The notes: generated by a model not told the origin, from the letters alone. A stretch of 64,000 bases of DNA from Streptomyces mangrovi (GCF_900114215.1 NZ_FOSG01000004.1:310001-374000); one strand, 5' to 3'; positions 44,821 to 54,652 are shown, counted from the stretch's first letter. Translations and numbers: made by a program.

Positions 44821-45804
44821 GCGACGAGCATAGGGAGACGACCCGGCCCCACCGCCGAGGCGGCGAGACCGGCACCGCGGGCTTCACCGGTACGGACCAC
44901 ACGACGGCGCGGCGCCCGTGGACACCCGGTGCGGTTCGCCCGCCGGTTCCCCGCCGGGTGTCAGGTTCCCCTTCGGCGGTCCGGGCCGTATCCGGTCTCC
45001 GGGCGCGGTGCGGCGTACCGGGGCGTCACTCACCCCGCCGGGGCCGGTGCGCCGGACGTGGAACTCCGGCTCCCCGCCCCGGCCGGGATCGTCGGCCAGG
45101 TGGTACGGACGCCAGGTGTGCGGCGGACGTGCGGACTCCGGCGCGGTGTGCCGGCCCGCCCGGTACCGGAAGGTCTCCCGCGACCGGACGGCGAAGGCCG
45201 TCGCCCGGGCGGGGCGGGGACCTTCGGCCCGGGAGGGGAGACCACTGGACCCTGTGGACCCGTGACGCGGCCGTGCTGAAGTGTCCCGGCCGGGTGTGCC
45301 CGGTGTCCCGGCCGTCTCCGCTTCCCCGCGGCCGGCGGCCGTACCGGCCGGTGCGGACGGCATCGCGGCGGCGGGCCGTGCCCGGGTATTCGGCAGGAGC
45401 CGGCGGGTATTTCGAGTACCGACGCCGCTGCTCTCCCGGTCCGTGCGCGCCGGCGCCGGTGCCCGGGCCCTCTCGGACCCGGCAGAGGCGATAGAACTGA
45501 GACAACAGACAGAAGCAACAGACAGAAGCAACAGAACCGGCAGGCCCGACCGGCCCCTTGGCGAACCTGCCGGCCCCGGCCGAAGCGAGCGGCGTCACCG
45601 AGGCCGGGAGACGCGGAAGGCCCCTTGCCGGCGGCCTTCCGGGACGGGAGAGCGAGAGGAGTGACCTGATGACCGCCGAGGAGGACGGCTTCGCCGCCCG
45701 CCCTCGGAGCATCCGCCGCCCGGCGCGGCGCCGTCACCCGGCCGGGTTCCGCCGCACCACGTCCCCACCCTGCCGCCGTCCTGCGCGCAAAGGAGCAACC
45801 GATC
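44821..45804. other. 984-nt gap without a convincing gene
   Basis: Both strands contain open frames here, but none shows a family match, a strand-consistent codon pattern or a good ribosome site. The gap separates the divergent carotenoid operon and P-type ATPase genes. It contains about 2.6 tandem copies of the 13-mer CAACAGACAGAAG at 45503-45538, notably less GC-rich than the surroundings. It may be promoter DNA plus a decayed gene. Confidence 0.6.
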
Positions 45805-48519
45805 ATGGTCCAGCAGCCACCCGGCACGGCCCCGCCGCACGCCCTCGAACCGGTGGCCGACGTTCACCTGCGCGGTGCGGCGCAGGTGGCCGGGCTCCTC
45901 GGCGTGGACCCGTCCGCAGGCCTGTCCGCGCAGGAGGCGCAGCGGCGGGCCACCGCCTGGGGCACCAACTCGCTGGCCGAACCCGCCCGCCGGTCGCAGC
46001 TGCTGCGCCTGCTGGACCAGTTCCGCAGCTGGCTGATCGGCATTCTGCTCGCCGCCGCGGTCATCGCCGGCATCATCGGCGAGATCAAGGACGCCATCGT
46101 CATCACCGCCGTCCTCTTCCTCAACGCCGTCATCGGCTACCTGCAGGAACGCCGTGCCGAGCGCAGCCTGGAGGCACTGCGGCAGATGCTGGTGCCCACC
46201 GCCCGGGTGCGCCGTGACGGACGGGTGCAGGTGGTCCAGGCCCGCACCCTGGTGCCCGGTGACGTGGTCCTGCTCGAAGCCGGCGACCGCATCCCGGCCG
46301 ACGGCCGCCTGGTGGTCGCGGAGTCCGTCGAGGCCGCCGAGGCCACACTGACCGGCGAGTCCCACCCCGTCGCCAAGTCGACCGCCCCCGCCCCGGCCGA
46401 CGGCGAGGACCCGGTGCCCGTCGCCGAACGCACCGGCATGCTGTTCATGAACACAGCCGTGACCCGCGGACGCGCCGAGATGGTCGTGACCGCCACCGGC
46501 ATGCGCACCGAGGTCGGCCGGATCGCCGCGGCCCTGCGCACCGGCACCGAACCGCCCAGCCCGCTGCAGGTGCAGATGGACAGCCTGGGCCGGCGCCTGG
46601 CCCTGATCAGCGGCATCGCGGTGGCCGCCTACGCGATCGCCTCCCTGGTACGCGGAGAGGATCTGGCCGACCTCGCTCTGCGCGCCGTGGCACTGGCGGT
46701 CGCCGCGATCCCCGAAGGCCTGCCCGCCGTCCTCGCGCTCACCCTGGCCCTGGGCGTGCACCGGATGGCCCGCCGGGGCGCCATCGTCAAGCGCCTGGCC
46801 TCCGTGGAGGCCCTCGGCTCCGCGACCGTGGTGTGCAGTGACAAGACCGGCACCCTGACCCTGAACGAGATGACCGCCCGGGCCCTGTGGTCGGCCGGGC
46901 GCTTCTACGAGGTGACCGGCGACGGCTACGGCACCGCCGGCAGCGTGCGCCCGGCCGGCACCGGACCGGCGGCCGCGGACCCGCGGGAGGCGGCCCTGCC
47001 GTTCGCGCTGTGCAACGACGCCCGTCTCACCGGCGACGACATCATCGGGGACCCCACCGAGGCCGCCGTGCTCGTGCTCGCCGCCAAGACCGGCCTCGAC
47101 CCCGAGACGCTGCGCACCCGCACACCGCGAACCGGCGAGGTGCCCTTCGATCCGGCCGTCAAGTACATGGCCACCTTCCACACCGAGGCCGACGGGTCCA
47201 CCCGCATCCACGCCAAGGGCGCCGTCGACGTCCTGCTGGACCGCTGCACCCACCTCCTGACCGAGCGGGGCCCCGTCCCCATGGACGACGAGCGGCGCCG
47301 GGAGGTCATGGCCGCCGCCACCCGGCTGGGCGGACAGGGCCTGCGCGTCCTGGGCGCGGCCACCGCCACCACCGGCCGGTCGCAGCCGCGACAGGTGGCG
47401 GGGCTGACCCTGACGGCGGTCGCCGGGATCGCCGACCCGCCCCGCGCCCAGGCCCGCGACGCCGTCGCCCTGGCCCAGGACGCCGGCGTCACCGTCAAGA
47501 TGATCACCGGGGACCATGCCGACACCGCCGCCGCCATCGCCCGCGAACTCGGCATCACCGGCGATGTCGTCACCGGCGCCGAACTGGCCCGGATGAGCGA
47601 CGAGGAACTCGCCTCGCGCGTCGACGGGATCGGGATCTTCGCCCGCGTCGCCCCCGAACACAAGGTCACCATCGTCCGCGCCCTCGCGCAGCGCGGCCAC
47701 ATCGTGGCCATGACCGGCGACGGGGTCAACGACGCCGCCGCCCTGCGCGCCGCGCACATCGGCGTCGCCATGGGCATCACCGGTACCGATGTCGCCAAGG
47801 AAGCCGCCGACATGGTGCTGACCGACGACGACTTCTCCACCATCGTCCGGGCGGTGCGCGAGGGCCGTTCCATCTACGACAACATCACCACCTTCGTCCG
47901 CTTCCAGCTGTCCACCAACGTCGGCGCCATCCTCACCCTGCTCGCCACCGTGCTGGCCGGGCTGCCCGCCCCCATGACCGCGATCCAGCTGCTGTGGGTC
48001 AACATCATCATGGACGGGCCGCCCGCCATGGCCCTGGGCATCGACCCGCCGCGGGACGGCATCATGCGCCGTCCGCCCCGGCCGCCCGGCGAGCGCATCC
48101 TGGGAGCCCGCCGGCTGGGCGCCATCGCCCGCGCCGGCGCGATCATGGCCACCGGCACACTGGCCGTCTTCGCGGTGGCCCGGGACCTCACCGATTCCGC
48201 GACCGCCGCGACCATGGCCTTCACCACGTTCGTGCTCTTCCAGTTGTTCAACGCGCTGAACGCACGCAGCGAGGACGGTCCCGTCCTCGGCCGCCACCAG
48301 CTGCGCAACCGCACTCTGTGGGCCAGCCTGGCGGCCGTCCTCGTGCTGCAGGCCGTCGCCGTGCAGGTCCCCTTCGCCCACGGTGTCTTCGACACCGTCT
48401 CCCTCACGCCCGTGCAATGGGGCGTGTGCCTGGCCACCGCCTCCACCGTGCTGCTGGCGGAGCACCTCTGGCGCGTCCTGCGGGCGGGGCGGGGCCACGC
48501 GGCGCGGCGCGGCGGGTAA
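45805..48519 (+). CDS. Ca2+-type cation-transporting P-type ATPase
   Basis: This 904-residue P2-type ATPase has an N-terminal cation-ATPase domain, the actuator motif TGES, the phosphorylation site DKTGTLT with Asp346, the nucleotide-binding domain and the hinge MTGDGVNDA. About ten membrane helices are visible; helix 4 carries AIPEGLPAVLAL, the PEGL type of Ca2+ and related pumps. It would export Ca2+ (or Mn2+/Na+) using ATP. An AAAGGAG site precedes the ATG at 45805. It is convergent with the heliorhodopsin gene across a shared terminator. Ion choice is inferred from family, not tested. Confidence 0.93.
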   Translation: MVQQPPGTAPPHALEPVADVHLRGAAQVAGLLGVDPSAGLSAQEAQRRATAWGTNSLAEPARRSQLLRLLDQFRSWLIGILLAAAVIAGIIGEIKDAIVITAVLFLNAVIGYLQERRAERSLEALRQMLVPTARVRRDGRVQVVQARTLVPGDVVLLEAGDRIPADGRLVVAESVEAAEATLTGESHPVAKSTAPAPADGEDPVPVAERTGMLFMNTAVTRGRAEMVVTATGMRTEVGRIAAALRTGTEPPSPLQVQMDSLGRRLALISGIAVAAYAIASLVRGEDLADLALRAVALAVAAIPEGLPAVLALTLALGVHRMARRGAIVKRLASVEALGSATVVCSDKTGTLTLNEMTARALWSAGRFYEVTGDGYGTAGSVRPAGTGPAAADPREAALPFALCNDARLTGDDIIGDPTEAAVLVLAAKTGLDPETLRTRTPRTGEVPFDPAVKYMATFHTEADGSTRIHAKGAVDVLLDRCTHLLTERGPVPMDDERRREVMAAATRLGGQGLRVLGAATATTGRSQPRQVAGLTLTAVAGIADPPRAQARDAVALAQDAGVTVKMITGDHADTAAAIARELGITGDVVTGAELARMSDEELASRVDGIGIFARVAPEHKVTIVRALAQRGHIVAMTGDGVNDAAALRAAHIGVAMGITGTDVAKEAADMVLTDDDFSTIVRAVREGRSIYDNITTFVRFQLSTNVGAILTLLATVLAGLPAPMTAIQLLWVNIIMDGPPAMALGIDPPRDGIMRRPPRPPGERILGARRLGAIARAGAIMATGTLAVFAVARDLTDSATAATMAFTTFVLFQLFNALNARSEDGPVLGRHQLRNRTLWASLAAVLVLQAVAVQVPFAHGVFDTVSLTPVQWGVCLATASTVLLAEHLWRVLRAGRGHAARRGG

Positions 48520-48526
48520 GGCCTCT

Positions 48527-48564
48527 GCGCCGGGCCCGGCCGCGGACACGACCGGGCCCGGCGC
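48527..48564. terminator. Convergent 13-bp hairpin terminator
   Basis: GCGCCGGGCCCGG (48527-48539) pairs perfectly with CCGGGCCCGGCGC (48552-48564) in the 59-nt gap between the convergent ATPase and heliorhodopsin genes. It can serve both strands. Confidence 0.75.
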
Positions 48565-48578
48565 CGGGCGTCCCGGGC

Positions 48579-49361
48579 TCAGCCGGCCAGCGAGCCGGCG
48601 AAGATCTGCCAGGCCAGAAGCGACTTCGCCACGAGGCTGAGGACCAGATAGGCCTTCTCGCCGTACGCGTAGTCGGACCACCGGCCGACTCCGCGGTACT
48701 GGAGCCACTGGTTGAGACCGAAACTGAAGAACAGGGCGGCCTGGACGAGGACGATCCCGTACACGAAGCCGGGGACGGTCTCGGCCGCGACGATGTTGTA
48801 CGCGATCGAGATCCACGGCGTCACGCCCACCAGCGTCCCGAACCAGAAGGGAAGCATCGTGGTCGTCACCCGCCCCGGCGGGTTCGTCATCTCCTCGACC
48901 CAGCCGAACAGGATCATCCCGACATTGGCTCCGATGACGGCGATGACGGCGTTGACGTTGGTGATGCCCGAGTAGAAGCCGATGAGGAGGATCATCAGGG
49001 TCGCGCTCAGCGCGTACTCCAGCCACCGGAACCGGTTGATGCCGTGCCTGAGGTCGCGTTCGTAGACGCCGCGGAACACCGTCGCCGTCAGCAGATGGTC
49101 CAGTGCGGCCAGAGCGAGGAAGACGGCGACGGCCCAGCCGATCGGCACGTCGAACAGCGCTTCGGAGGCGGGCGCCACCGTCCCCGGCGGCCCCTCGGGT
49201 ACGGAGGAGGTGACGGTGATCGAGAAGCTCCCGGCGAGGAGCACGACCGCCGCGGCCTGGGCCAGGTGCAGCAGTGTGAGCCCCAGATTCCACGCGCGGA
49301 GCCCGGCCAGGCGTTCGGCGGTGACACCGGTGGCCACCGCCGTGCCGTCCTGTCTCCTCAT
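48579..49361 (-). CDS. Heliorhodopsin
   Basis: This 260-residue seven-helix membrane protein matches the heliorhodopsin family rather than type 1 pumps. Helix C carries INRFRWLEYALSATLMILL, the middle has NPPGRVTTTMLPFWFG, and helix G holds Lys246 in SLVAKSLLAWQIFAG, the expected retinal Schiff-base lysine. Heliorhodopsins bind retinal, are inverted in the membrane relative to type 1 rhodopsins, and are thought to sense light or modulate partner proteins rather than pump ions. ATG at 49361 has GGAGG close upstream. A carotenoid operon lies 4 kb away, but no carotenoid-cleaving dioxygenase for retinal is in the window. Confidence 0.85.
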   Translation of the reverse strand: MRRQDGTAVATGVTAERLAGLRAWNLGLTLLHLAQAAAVVLLAGSFSITVTSSVPEGPPGTVAPASEALFDVPIGWAVAVFLALAALDHLLTATVFRGVYERDLRHGINRFRWLEYALSATLMILLIGFYSGITNVNAVIAVIGANVGMILFGWVEEMTNPPGRVTTTMLPFWFGTLVGVTPWISIAYNIVAAETVPGFVYGIVLVQAALFFSFGLNQWLQYRGVGRWSDYAYGEKAYLVLSLVAKSLLAWQIFAGSLAG

Positions 49362-49545
49362 GCTTCCTCCCGGGCTCGACGCCACCGCACCTCTGCATGG
49401 TCGTACCGGCCCGGGCGGGAACCACGGCAGTCATGGCACCGCCCCGCCGGAAGTCACCGGGGTGGCCCAGGGGACCGCCGCCTCCGTCGCCGACGGGGCG
49501 CCGGGACGGACGGAGCCTCCGGGCAACGACGGGGGATTCGAGACG

Positions 49546-50586
49546 TCAGAGCATGAGCAACAGACGCGTGTTCGGTACGAGTTTCCGGTTCACACTGGTG
49601 CTCTGCACGAAGATCGTGAAGTCGTCGTTGTGGTCCGGCTTGACGCGTACTTCCACGTCCGGCAGACCGAGCAGGGCCCGGGCCTCGGGCCCTGCGTACA
49701 CCCGGTCCGTCTTCTTCTCCAGCACCGCGATCTGCTTTTGCGCCTGGACCTTCTCCGACTTGCTCAGCTGGTAGAAGGCGCCACCGGTGCGGTAGGTGTG
49801 CCCGCATTCGACGACCCAGTCCCGGATCGCCGCCTCACGGGCCACCGGTATCAGCTGGTACTTCGACGCGTCCACCGGGGTGAGGCCGGCAGCCTTGATG
49901 GTGTCCTTGTTGACCGTCTCCGCCCCCGTGGAGAACACCGCCCGCGATCCCCGGATGCCCTGGGCGCGGCCCACCATGAAGTTCTCGGTGGCCTGCCGGA
50001 TGACCTGTCCGGCCTCCTCCAGCCCCTGTGTACTCGTGGCGTCCCAGATGGCGATGTTGTCCTTCGGGAAACCGCACTGCATGGCCTCGCGCCTGCCCAT
50101 CTGGTCCGGTACGAGGACGGCCAGTGTCCAGTTGTCCTCCTGCGTCCTGATCATCTCGGCCACGGCCCGGACCAGCTCACGCGGATTCCTGTCCGGGGCG
50201 TCCGGGCAGCGGTGGCTTGCGTTCTCCTGCCCGTCGGTGAGCACGAACGTCAGGAAGCTGTGGTCTCCGTACAGTTGAGCCGTCTGTGCCAGCTCCCGCT
50301 GCGACTTCAGCGCGGCCGCCAGCAGAGCCGTCATTCCCCCCACCCGGTACAGCTGCTTCAGCGACGGCATCCGCAGCACGTCCTTGTCGTAGATGACGCA
50401 CTCCACCCTGTCCGCGAAGACGTACACCGTGACGCGGGTCTCCTGGTCGAGCTCCCGCGACCGGCGGGCCAGGTAGGCGATCTGCTGGTCGGCGACTTCG
50501 ACGACCTTGTGGCTCAGGTGCGACATGGACGAACTGGCGTCCAGCACGAGAGCGACGTGGTTGATGTAGTTCTGGCTTCCGGACAT
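49546..50586 (-). CDS. VWA-domain protein
   Basis: This 346-residue cytoplasmic protein has an N-terminal von Willebrand factor A domain (about residues 8-210) and a C-terminal region rich in charged and helical segments. The MIDAS metal site is intact: DASSSM near residue 16, a Thr near 85 (GGMTALLAA) and a TDGQEN Asp near 115. VWA proteins mediate metal-dependent protein binding, sometimes in tellurite-resistance or chaperone-like complexes. No ATPase partner (MoxR type) lies beside it. It is transcribed alone. Function beyond the fold is unknown. Confidence 0.85.
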   Translation of the reverse strand: MSGSQNYINHVALVLDASSSMSHLSHKVVEVADQQIAYLARRSRELDQETRVTVYVFADRVECVIYDKDVLRMPSLKQLYRVGGMTALLAAALKSQRELAQTAQLYGDHSFLTFVLTDGQENASHRCPDAPDRNPRELVRAVAEMIRTQEDNWTLAVLVPDQMGRREAMQCGFPKDNIAIWDATSTQGLEEAGQVIRQATENFMVGRAQGIRGSRAVFSTGAETVNKDTIKAAGLTPVDASKYQLIPVAREAAIRDWVVECGHTYRTGGAFYQLSKSEKVQAQKQIAVLEKKTDRVYAGPEARALLGLPDVEVRVKPDHNDDFTIFVQSTSVNRKLVPNTRLLLML

Positions 50587-50748
50587 GACAGCTCCCCCTC
50601 TTCTTCCTGCCGACTGGATGCCATCACCGTCTCACCCGCCACTGACAATCGATCATGGTTCTCCGGCCGGGTGGGGAGCCCACCCGGCCGCGCGCCTTCG
50701 CCGAGGCCCTGCCGGTCTCGCGGGGGCGGATCTGTGGTGAGCGAAGCC

Positions 50749-51516
50749 CTACCGCTCCTCGCGTCGGCGCGCGAGGTGGACGGTGATGTCAGCGACGATC
50801 CCGACCGTCTCGGGCAGTACTCGCGCGATCCGGCTGAACACCTGCTCGCGCTTCGCGTCCGGCAGCACGAGATACGCCGAGACGGTCGAGAGCTGACCGA
50901 CGTATTCGGAAGCGCTCACCGTCAACCGCCTTTCGACGACCGACTGTCGGACATCGGTGAACGACGGGGATCGCCGGAGTTCCGTGCCCGGCCACCGCAT
51001 GGCACATCCCGAGGGCGTCCCGTCGGGGGAGGGGACCTCGTCGTTCTCCAGGAACGGTGCCCGTGCCGTGCGGACGGCCTCTTCCACCATCGGGTCGGCC
51101 GGTCGGGCAGATCCGCCGAACGAAGCGAACACGCCGCCCGGTTCCAGCAGTGCGGCCATGCGTGGCCACCGGCCCCGCGGGTTCGTCCAGTGCAGCGCCG
51201 CCGCCGCGTAGACCAGCCCGTACTCCCGGTCCGGTCGCAGGTCCTCGAAGGAGGCCTGCACCGTCCTGACGTCCGGCGGTACGTGTTTGCGCAGTTCGGC
51301 GAGCATGGCCCCGTCGGGGTCGGTCGCTGTCACCGTGATCCCCTGTTGGGCGAACAGGCGGGTCGCCTTGCCCGTCCCCGCGCCGATCTCGAGCGCGGTC
51401 CGGACGGGCCGGCCCGCGTACGCCGTCACCGTGTCGACGAGCTCCACGGGATATCCCGGCCGGAAACGCTCGTATGCTTCCGCGACCTCTCCGAAGCTCA
51501 GCGCGCGGTTGGACAT
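50749..51516 (-). CDS. Class I SAM-dependent methyltransferase
   Basis: This 255-residue Rossmann-fold methyltransferase has the SAM-binding motif I as LEIGAGTGKATRLF (about residues 41-54) and motif II as TATDPDGAML. YAAAALHWTNP matches the Methyltransf_11/25 group of small-molecule methyltransferases. The ATG at 51516 is used; ATG at 51525 would add three residues and cannot be excluded. It stands alone between a VWA gene and the SulP operon's terminator. Substrate unknown. Confidence 0.85.
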   Translation of the reverse strand: MSNRALSFGEVAEAYERFRPGYPVELVDTVTAYAGRPVRTALEIGAGTGKATRLFAQQGITVTATDPDGAMLAELRKHVPPDVRTVQASFEDLRPDREYGLVYAAAALHWTNPRGRWPRMAALLEPGGVFASFGGSARPADPMVEEAVRTARAPFLENDEVPSPDGTPSGCAMRWPGTELRRSPSFTDVRQSVVERRLTVSASEYVGQLSTVSAYLVLPDAKREQVFSRIARVLPETVGIVADITVHLARRREER

Positions 51517-51646
51517 GCCGAGCATCCTGACAGACTCGCACTGCCGGCACCCGGCCTTTCCGCGCCGTTCCGGCTGCCGGTGCGGCGGAGCCGCGGTACG
51601 GCCGGACCAGGCATCGGACAGTGCGGGCTGCGGTCCCGCGTCGCTT

Positions 51647-51697
51647 CCCCGGGCCGACGCGCCTGCCCCGGGCCGGCGCAGGCGCGTCGGCCCGGGG
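51647..51697. terminator. 20-bp perfect hairpin
   Basis: Bases 51647-51666 pair perfectly with 51678-51697 around an 11-nt loop. The hairpin lies about 80 nt past the stop of the leftward SulP gene and is one of the longest perfect stems in the window. Confidence 0.8.
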
Positions 51698-51778
51698 CGT
51701 CAGGCGGTCGTCCCCGCCCGGCTGACCGGCTGCCGCCGACGCGCCGGAACGAGGGAACCGCCGTCCGGTCCCCGGTGG

Positions 51779-53272
51779 TCAGGCCGCCAGGAGGCGCACC
51801 GGATCGACACCGGCCGTGGTGTGCCGTTCGGCCCAGCTCTCCAGCGCCGAGCGGCAGGCATGGTCCAGATGGTGCAGCCCGGACAGGTCCAGCTCGATCG
51901 GGCGGTCCTGGGGAAGGGCCTCCAGAGTGTCGAGGATCTTCGGCAACCGCAGGAAGGTCGCGTTTCCCGACAGGTGCGCCTGGATGGGACCGGCGCCCTT
52001 GTCGACGACCTCCAGCTTGACGTGCGAGGCGTCCCAGGCGGTCTTGACGACCGACAGCACCAGGCCGATCAGCACGCCCTCGAACATGTTCACGGCGACG
52101 ATCGAGACGGCCGTGACCACGAGGATCAGAGCCTCGCCCCGGTTCCCCCGCCACAGGGCGGCGACCCGGCGGAACGGGATCAGTTTCCAGCCCGCGTGCA
52201 CCAGGATGCCGGCGAGGGCGGGGATCGGGATCAGCGCCAGGGCCGAGGGCAGCAGCGCCGCGAACACCAGCAGCCATACGCCGTGCAGCACTCGTGACGC
52301 CTTGGTCCTCGCACCTGCCCGGACGTTGGCCGAGCTGCGCACGATCACCGCGGTCATCGGCAGTGCGCCGAGCACGCCGCACACGGTGTTGCCCGCGCCC
52401 TGGGCGATCAGTTCCCGGTCGTACCGGGTCCGCGGGCCGTCGTGCAGCCGGTCCACGGCCGCCGCGCTGAACAGGCTCTCCGCCGAGGCGATCAGGGTGA
52501 AGGCGAGGACGGTGCCGATGAACGCCGGATTGGCCAGCTCGGCGAAGGCGTCCGCCCCGGGCGGCTGAATCACGCCGAGCAGACCCTGGACCTCCACCGT
52601 GGCGACCGGCAGGGAGAAGACCGCCGAGGCGGCGGTGGCCAGCAGTACCGCCGCGAGCGCGCCGGGCACGGCCCGCGCCCTCCTGGGCATCCGCTGCCAC
52701 AGCACGACGACGGCGACGGTGCCCGCGCCGACCGCGATCGAGGTGAGCGTCGCGGCGCTGCCGAGGGCGTCGACCAGAGCCTCGGGCATGCCCAGGATCT
52801 TGTCGACGCCGCTCTCCGGGGCAGTGGTGCCCGCGGCCGCGTACAGCTGGCCGGCGATGATGACCAGGCCGATGCCGGCGAGCATGCCCTCGACCACGGA
52901 CAAGGAGATCGCCCGGAACCAGCGGCCGAGGTTGAGCGCGCCCATCCCCAGTTGGAGCAGTCCGGTCGCCAGCACGATCACGCCGAGCGCGGGCAGCCCG
53001 AACTGGCCGACGGCACCGAGGACCAGCACGGTCAGGCCTGCGGCGGGGCCGGACACCTGAAGGCTGCTTCCCGGCATGAGACCGGTGACGATGCCGCCGA
53101 CGATCCCGGTGACCAGGCCGAGTTCGGCCGGAACCCCTGAAGCGACCGCCACGCCGACACACAGCGGGAGCGCCACCAGGAAGACCACCAGGGAGGCGGT
53201 GAAGTCCTGTCTCAGATGGGGGAACCCGGTCGTGGCGCGCTTCCCGTCCGCCGTGCCCCTGCCCGCCCTCAC
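51779..53272 (-). CDS. SulP-family anion transporter (likely bicarbonate)
   Basis: This 497-residue membrane protein of the SulP (SLC26-like) family begins transport-domain sequence at FTASLVVFLVALPLCVGVA and shows the family motif GVLGALPMTAVIVRSSANVRAG. It ends in a C-terminal STAS-type domain (about 425-490, IELDLSGLHHLDHACRSAL). GTG at 53272 overlaps the stop of the carbonic anhydrase gene (GTGA). SulP proteins paired with carbonic anhydrase usually take up bicarbonate, the product of that enzyme, so this is the favoured substrate over sulfate. Confidence 0.9.
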   Translation of the reverse strand: MRAGRGTADGKRATTGFPHLRQDFTASLVVFLVALPLCVGVAVASGVPAELGLVTGIVGGIVTGLMPGSSLQVSGPAAGLTVLVLGAVGQFGLPALGVIVLATGLLQLGMGALNLGRWFRAISLSVVEGMLAGIGLVIIAGQLYAAAGTTAPESGVDKILGMPEALVDALGSAATLTSIAVGAGTVAVVVLWQRMPRRARAVPGALAAVLLATAASAVFSLPVATVEVQGLLGVIQPPGADAFAELANPAFIGTVLAFTLIASAESLFSAAAVDRLHDGPRTRYDRELIAQGAGNTVCGVLGALPMTAVIVRSSANVRAGARTKASRVLHGVWLLVFAALLPSALALIPIPALAGILVHAGWKLIPFRRVAALWRGNRGEALILVVTAVSIVAVNMFEGVLIGLVLSVVKTAWDASHVKLEVVDKGAGPIQAHLSGNATFLRLPKILDTLEALPQDRPIELDLSGLHHLDHACRSALESWAERHTTAGVDPVRLLAA

Positions 53273-53847
53273 AGCGCCTCGAAGGTGTCGGTCTGCGGAC
53301 GGTGCGCCAGGACCGTGCCGGTGTGTACCTCGTAGTACCAGGCGTGCAGGCTCAGCTCGCCGCTGCCGAGCCTCTCGGCCACGCACGGGTAGGACCGCAG
53401 GCGCAGCACCTGGGTCAGGACGTGGTTCTGCACTCCCTCGGAGACGGCCGGGTCCTGAGGGTCTCCCTTGGGGCAGGGAGTGGCGTGGTGGAGCCAGTCG
53501 CGCACGGCCGACACGGTGTCCAGGTCGTCGCCGCGGACCAGAGCGCCCACCGCGCCGCAGTGCGAGTGACCGCAGACGACGACGTCCTTCACCCCGAGCA
53601 CTTCCACGGCGTACTCGATGGTGGCCGCCTCGCTGGTGGGACGCTCGAACGTGTGGGGCGGCACGATGTTGCCCGCGGTGCGCAGCTCGAAGAGTTCGCC
53701 GGGGCCGGCGCCCGTGATCAGGGCCGGTACGACCCGGGAGTCGGCGCAGGTGATGAAGAGCACCTGCGGGGTCTGGCCTTCGGCGTGTGCGGCGAATTCC
53801 TTCGAACGCTGCCCGAACACGCGGGCATGGTCGATGAAGGGTTGCAT
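53269..53847 (-). CDS. Beta-class carbonic anhydrase
   Basis: This 192-residue zinc enzyme interconverts CO2 and bicarbonate. All beta-class ligands are visible: Cys34 and the Asp36/Arg38 dyad in CADSR, and His94 and Cys97 in CGHSHCGA. ATG at 53847 has AGGAGG 9 nt upstream; a start at 53889 would add a non-conserved basic stretch. It is the first gene of a coupled operon with the SulP transporter, supplying or consuming bicarbonate in the cytoplasm. Confidence 0.95.
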   Translation of the reverse strand: MQPFIDHARVFGQRSKEFAAHAEGQTPQVLFITCADSRVVPALITGAGPGELFELRTAGNIVPPHTFERPTSEAATIEYAVEVLGVKDVVVCGHSHCGAVGALVRGDDLDTVSAVRDWLHHATPCPKGDPQDPAVSEGVQNHVLTQVLRLRSYPCVAERLGSGELSLHAWYYEVHTGTVLAHRPQTDTFEAL

Positions 53848-54652
53848 GGGGTGAATCCTCCTGGCGCGTCGTGGGGGCGCGTCGGGCACGCACGGTAGGG
53901 ATCGGGGCGTCTCTCGCCCGTGTCAGCGGCGGAAGGCCTGAAGAGCCGTCGGCGGTATGGAGAGACGTGAGTGTGGGGCATCGGACACGGCCGGCTCGTG
54001 GCCGGCCACCGGGTTCCGGGTGGGAAGCGTGTGTCCGAGTACCAGGTGTGTGGGGGCGGAGACGCGGTACCGGCCGCAGGGGTGGAGCGGCTCGGGCGGC
54101 GCTCCGGAACTGTCACGGAAGCGAGAAGCCACGCTGTCGTTGCGTGAGGTCTTTCCGTTCACGCGATCTCCGGCTGCGATGCCTTGGCCTCGGCGTGACC
54201 GAGGGTGTGTGCGGAAGCGAACGACACGAAGGGGAATGAGGAAGCGAGGGGTGAACGGGGCGGCGGTGACGAACGCGGCCGCATCCCATGGCTCCACACC
54301 TCGCAACATACGCCCCTCTCCGGGCAGCGCGTACTTCTCGTCCAGGCCAAGCGTTGGTCAACGACCATTCAAGAAAAACCATATCCCGGTAAAGCGGCTT
54401 GCATGAGCAAGTCGACACTTCCGGCCCAAGAGAGCCCGAAAACCGAGGGTCCGATGACGTGAATCCGCCCTGTCACCCCTCGTGCCCGGCCGCTGGGCCC
54501 CGCTCGTGGCCGTACGAAGCCGCCCGTGGCCGTACGAAGCCGTACGAAGCCGTACGAAGGAGCCACGGCGATTCCGGGGCACCCGAACATGCTTCACGCG
54601 CAAGCGACGAGTTCGTGCGCCGGCCCGGACCGTTGTCCGGGCCGGGATCGGG
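53848..54652. other. 805-nt gap with short tandem repeats, no gene seen
   Basis: No frame here has a recognisable product. The stretch 54140-54420 is noticeably less GC-rich than the rest of the window, which may mark promoter DNA or decayed sequence. At 54511-54560 the 10-mer CGTACGAAGC occurs four times (last copy with one change), the first two separated by 10 nt and the rest head to tail. Confidence 0.55.

Noticed and set aside
48579..49361. Type 1 proton-pumping rhodopsin
   Set aside because: Helix C lacks the proton-pump acid pattern and the helix C and G sequences fit heliorhodopsins.
45595..49434. A 1279-residue open frame on the minus strand across the P-type ATPase
   Set aside because: It is antisense to a gene with complete P-type ATPase motifs; its translation is low-complexity Gly/His/Asp-rich, as expected from GC-skewed third positions.
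53923..54418. Minus-strand open frames in the gap after the carbonic anhydrase gene
   Set aside because: No family match, no good ribosome site and no consistent codon pattern; left as non-coding.
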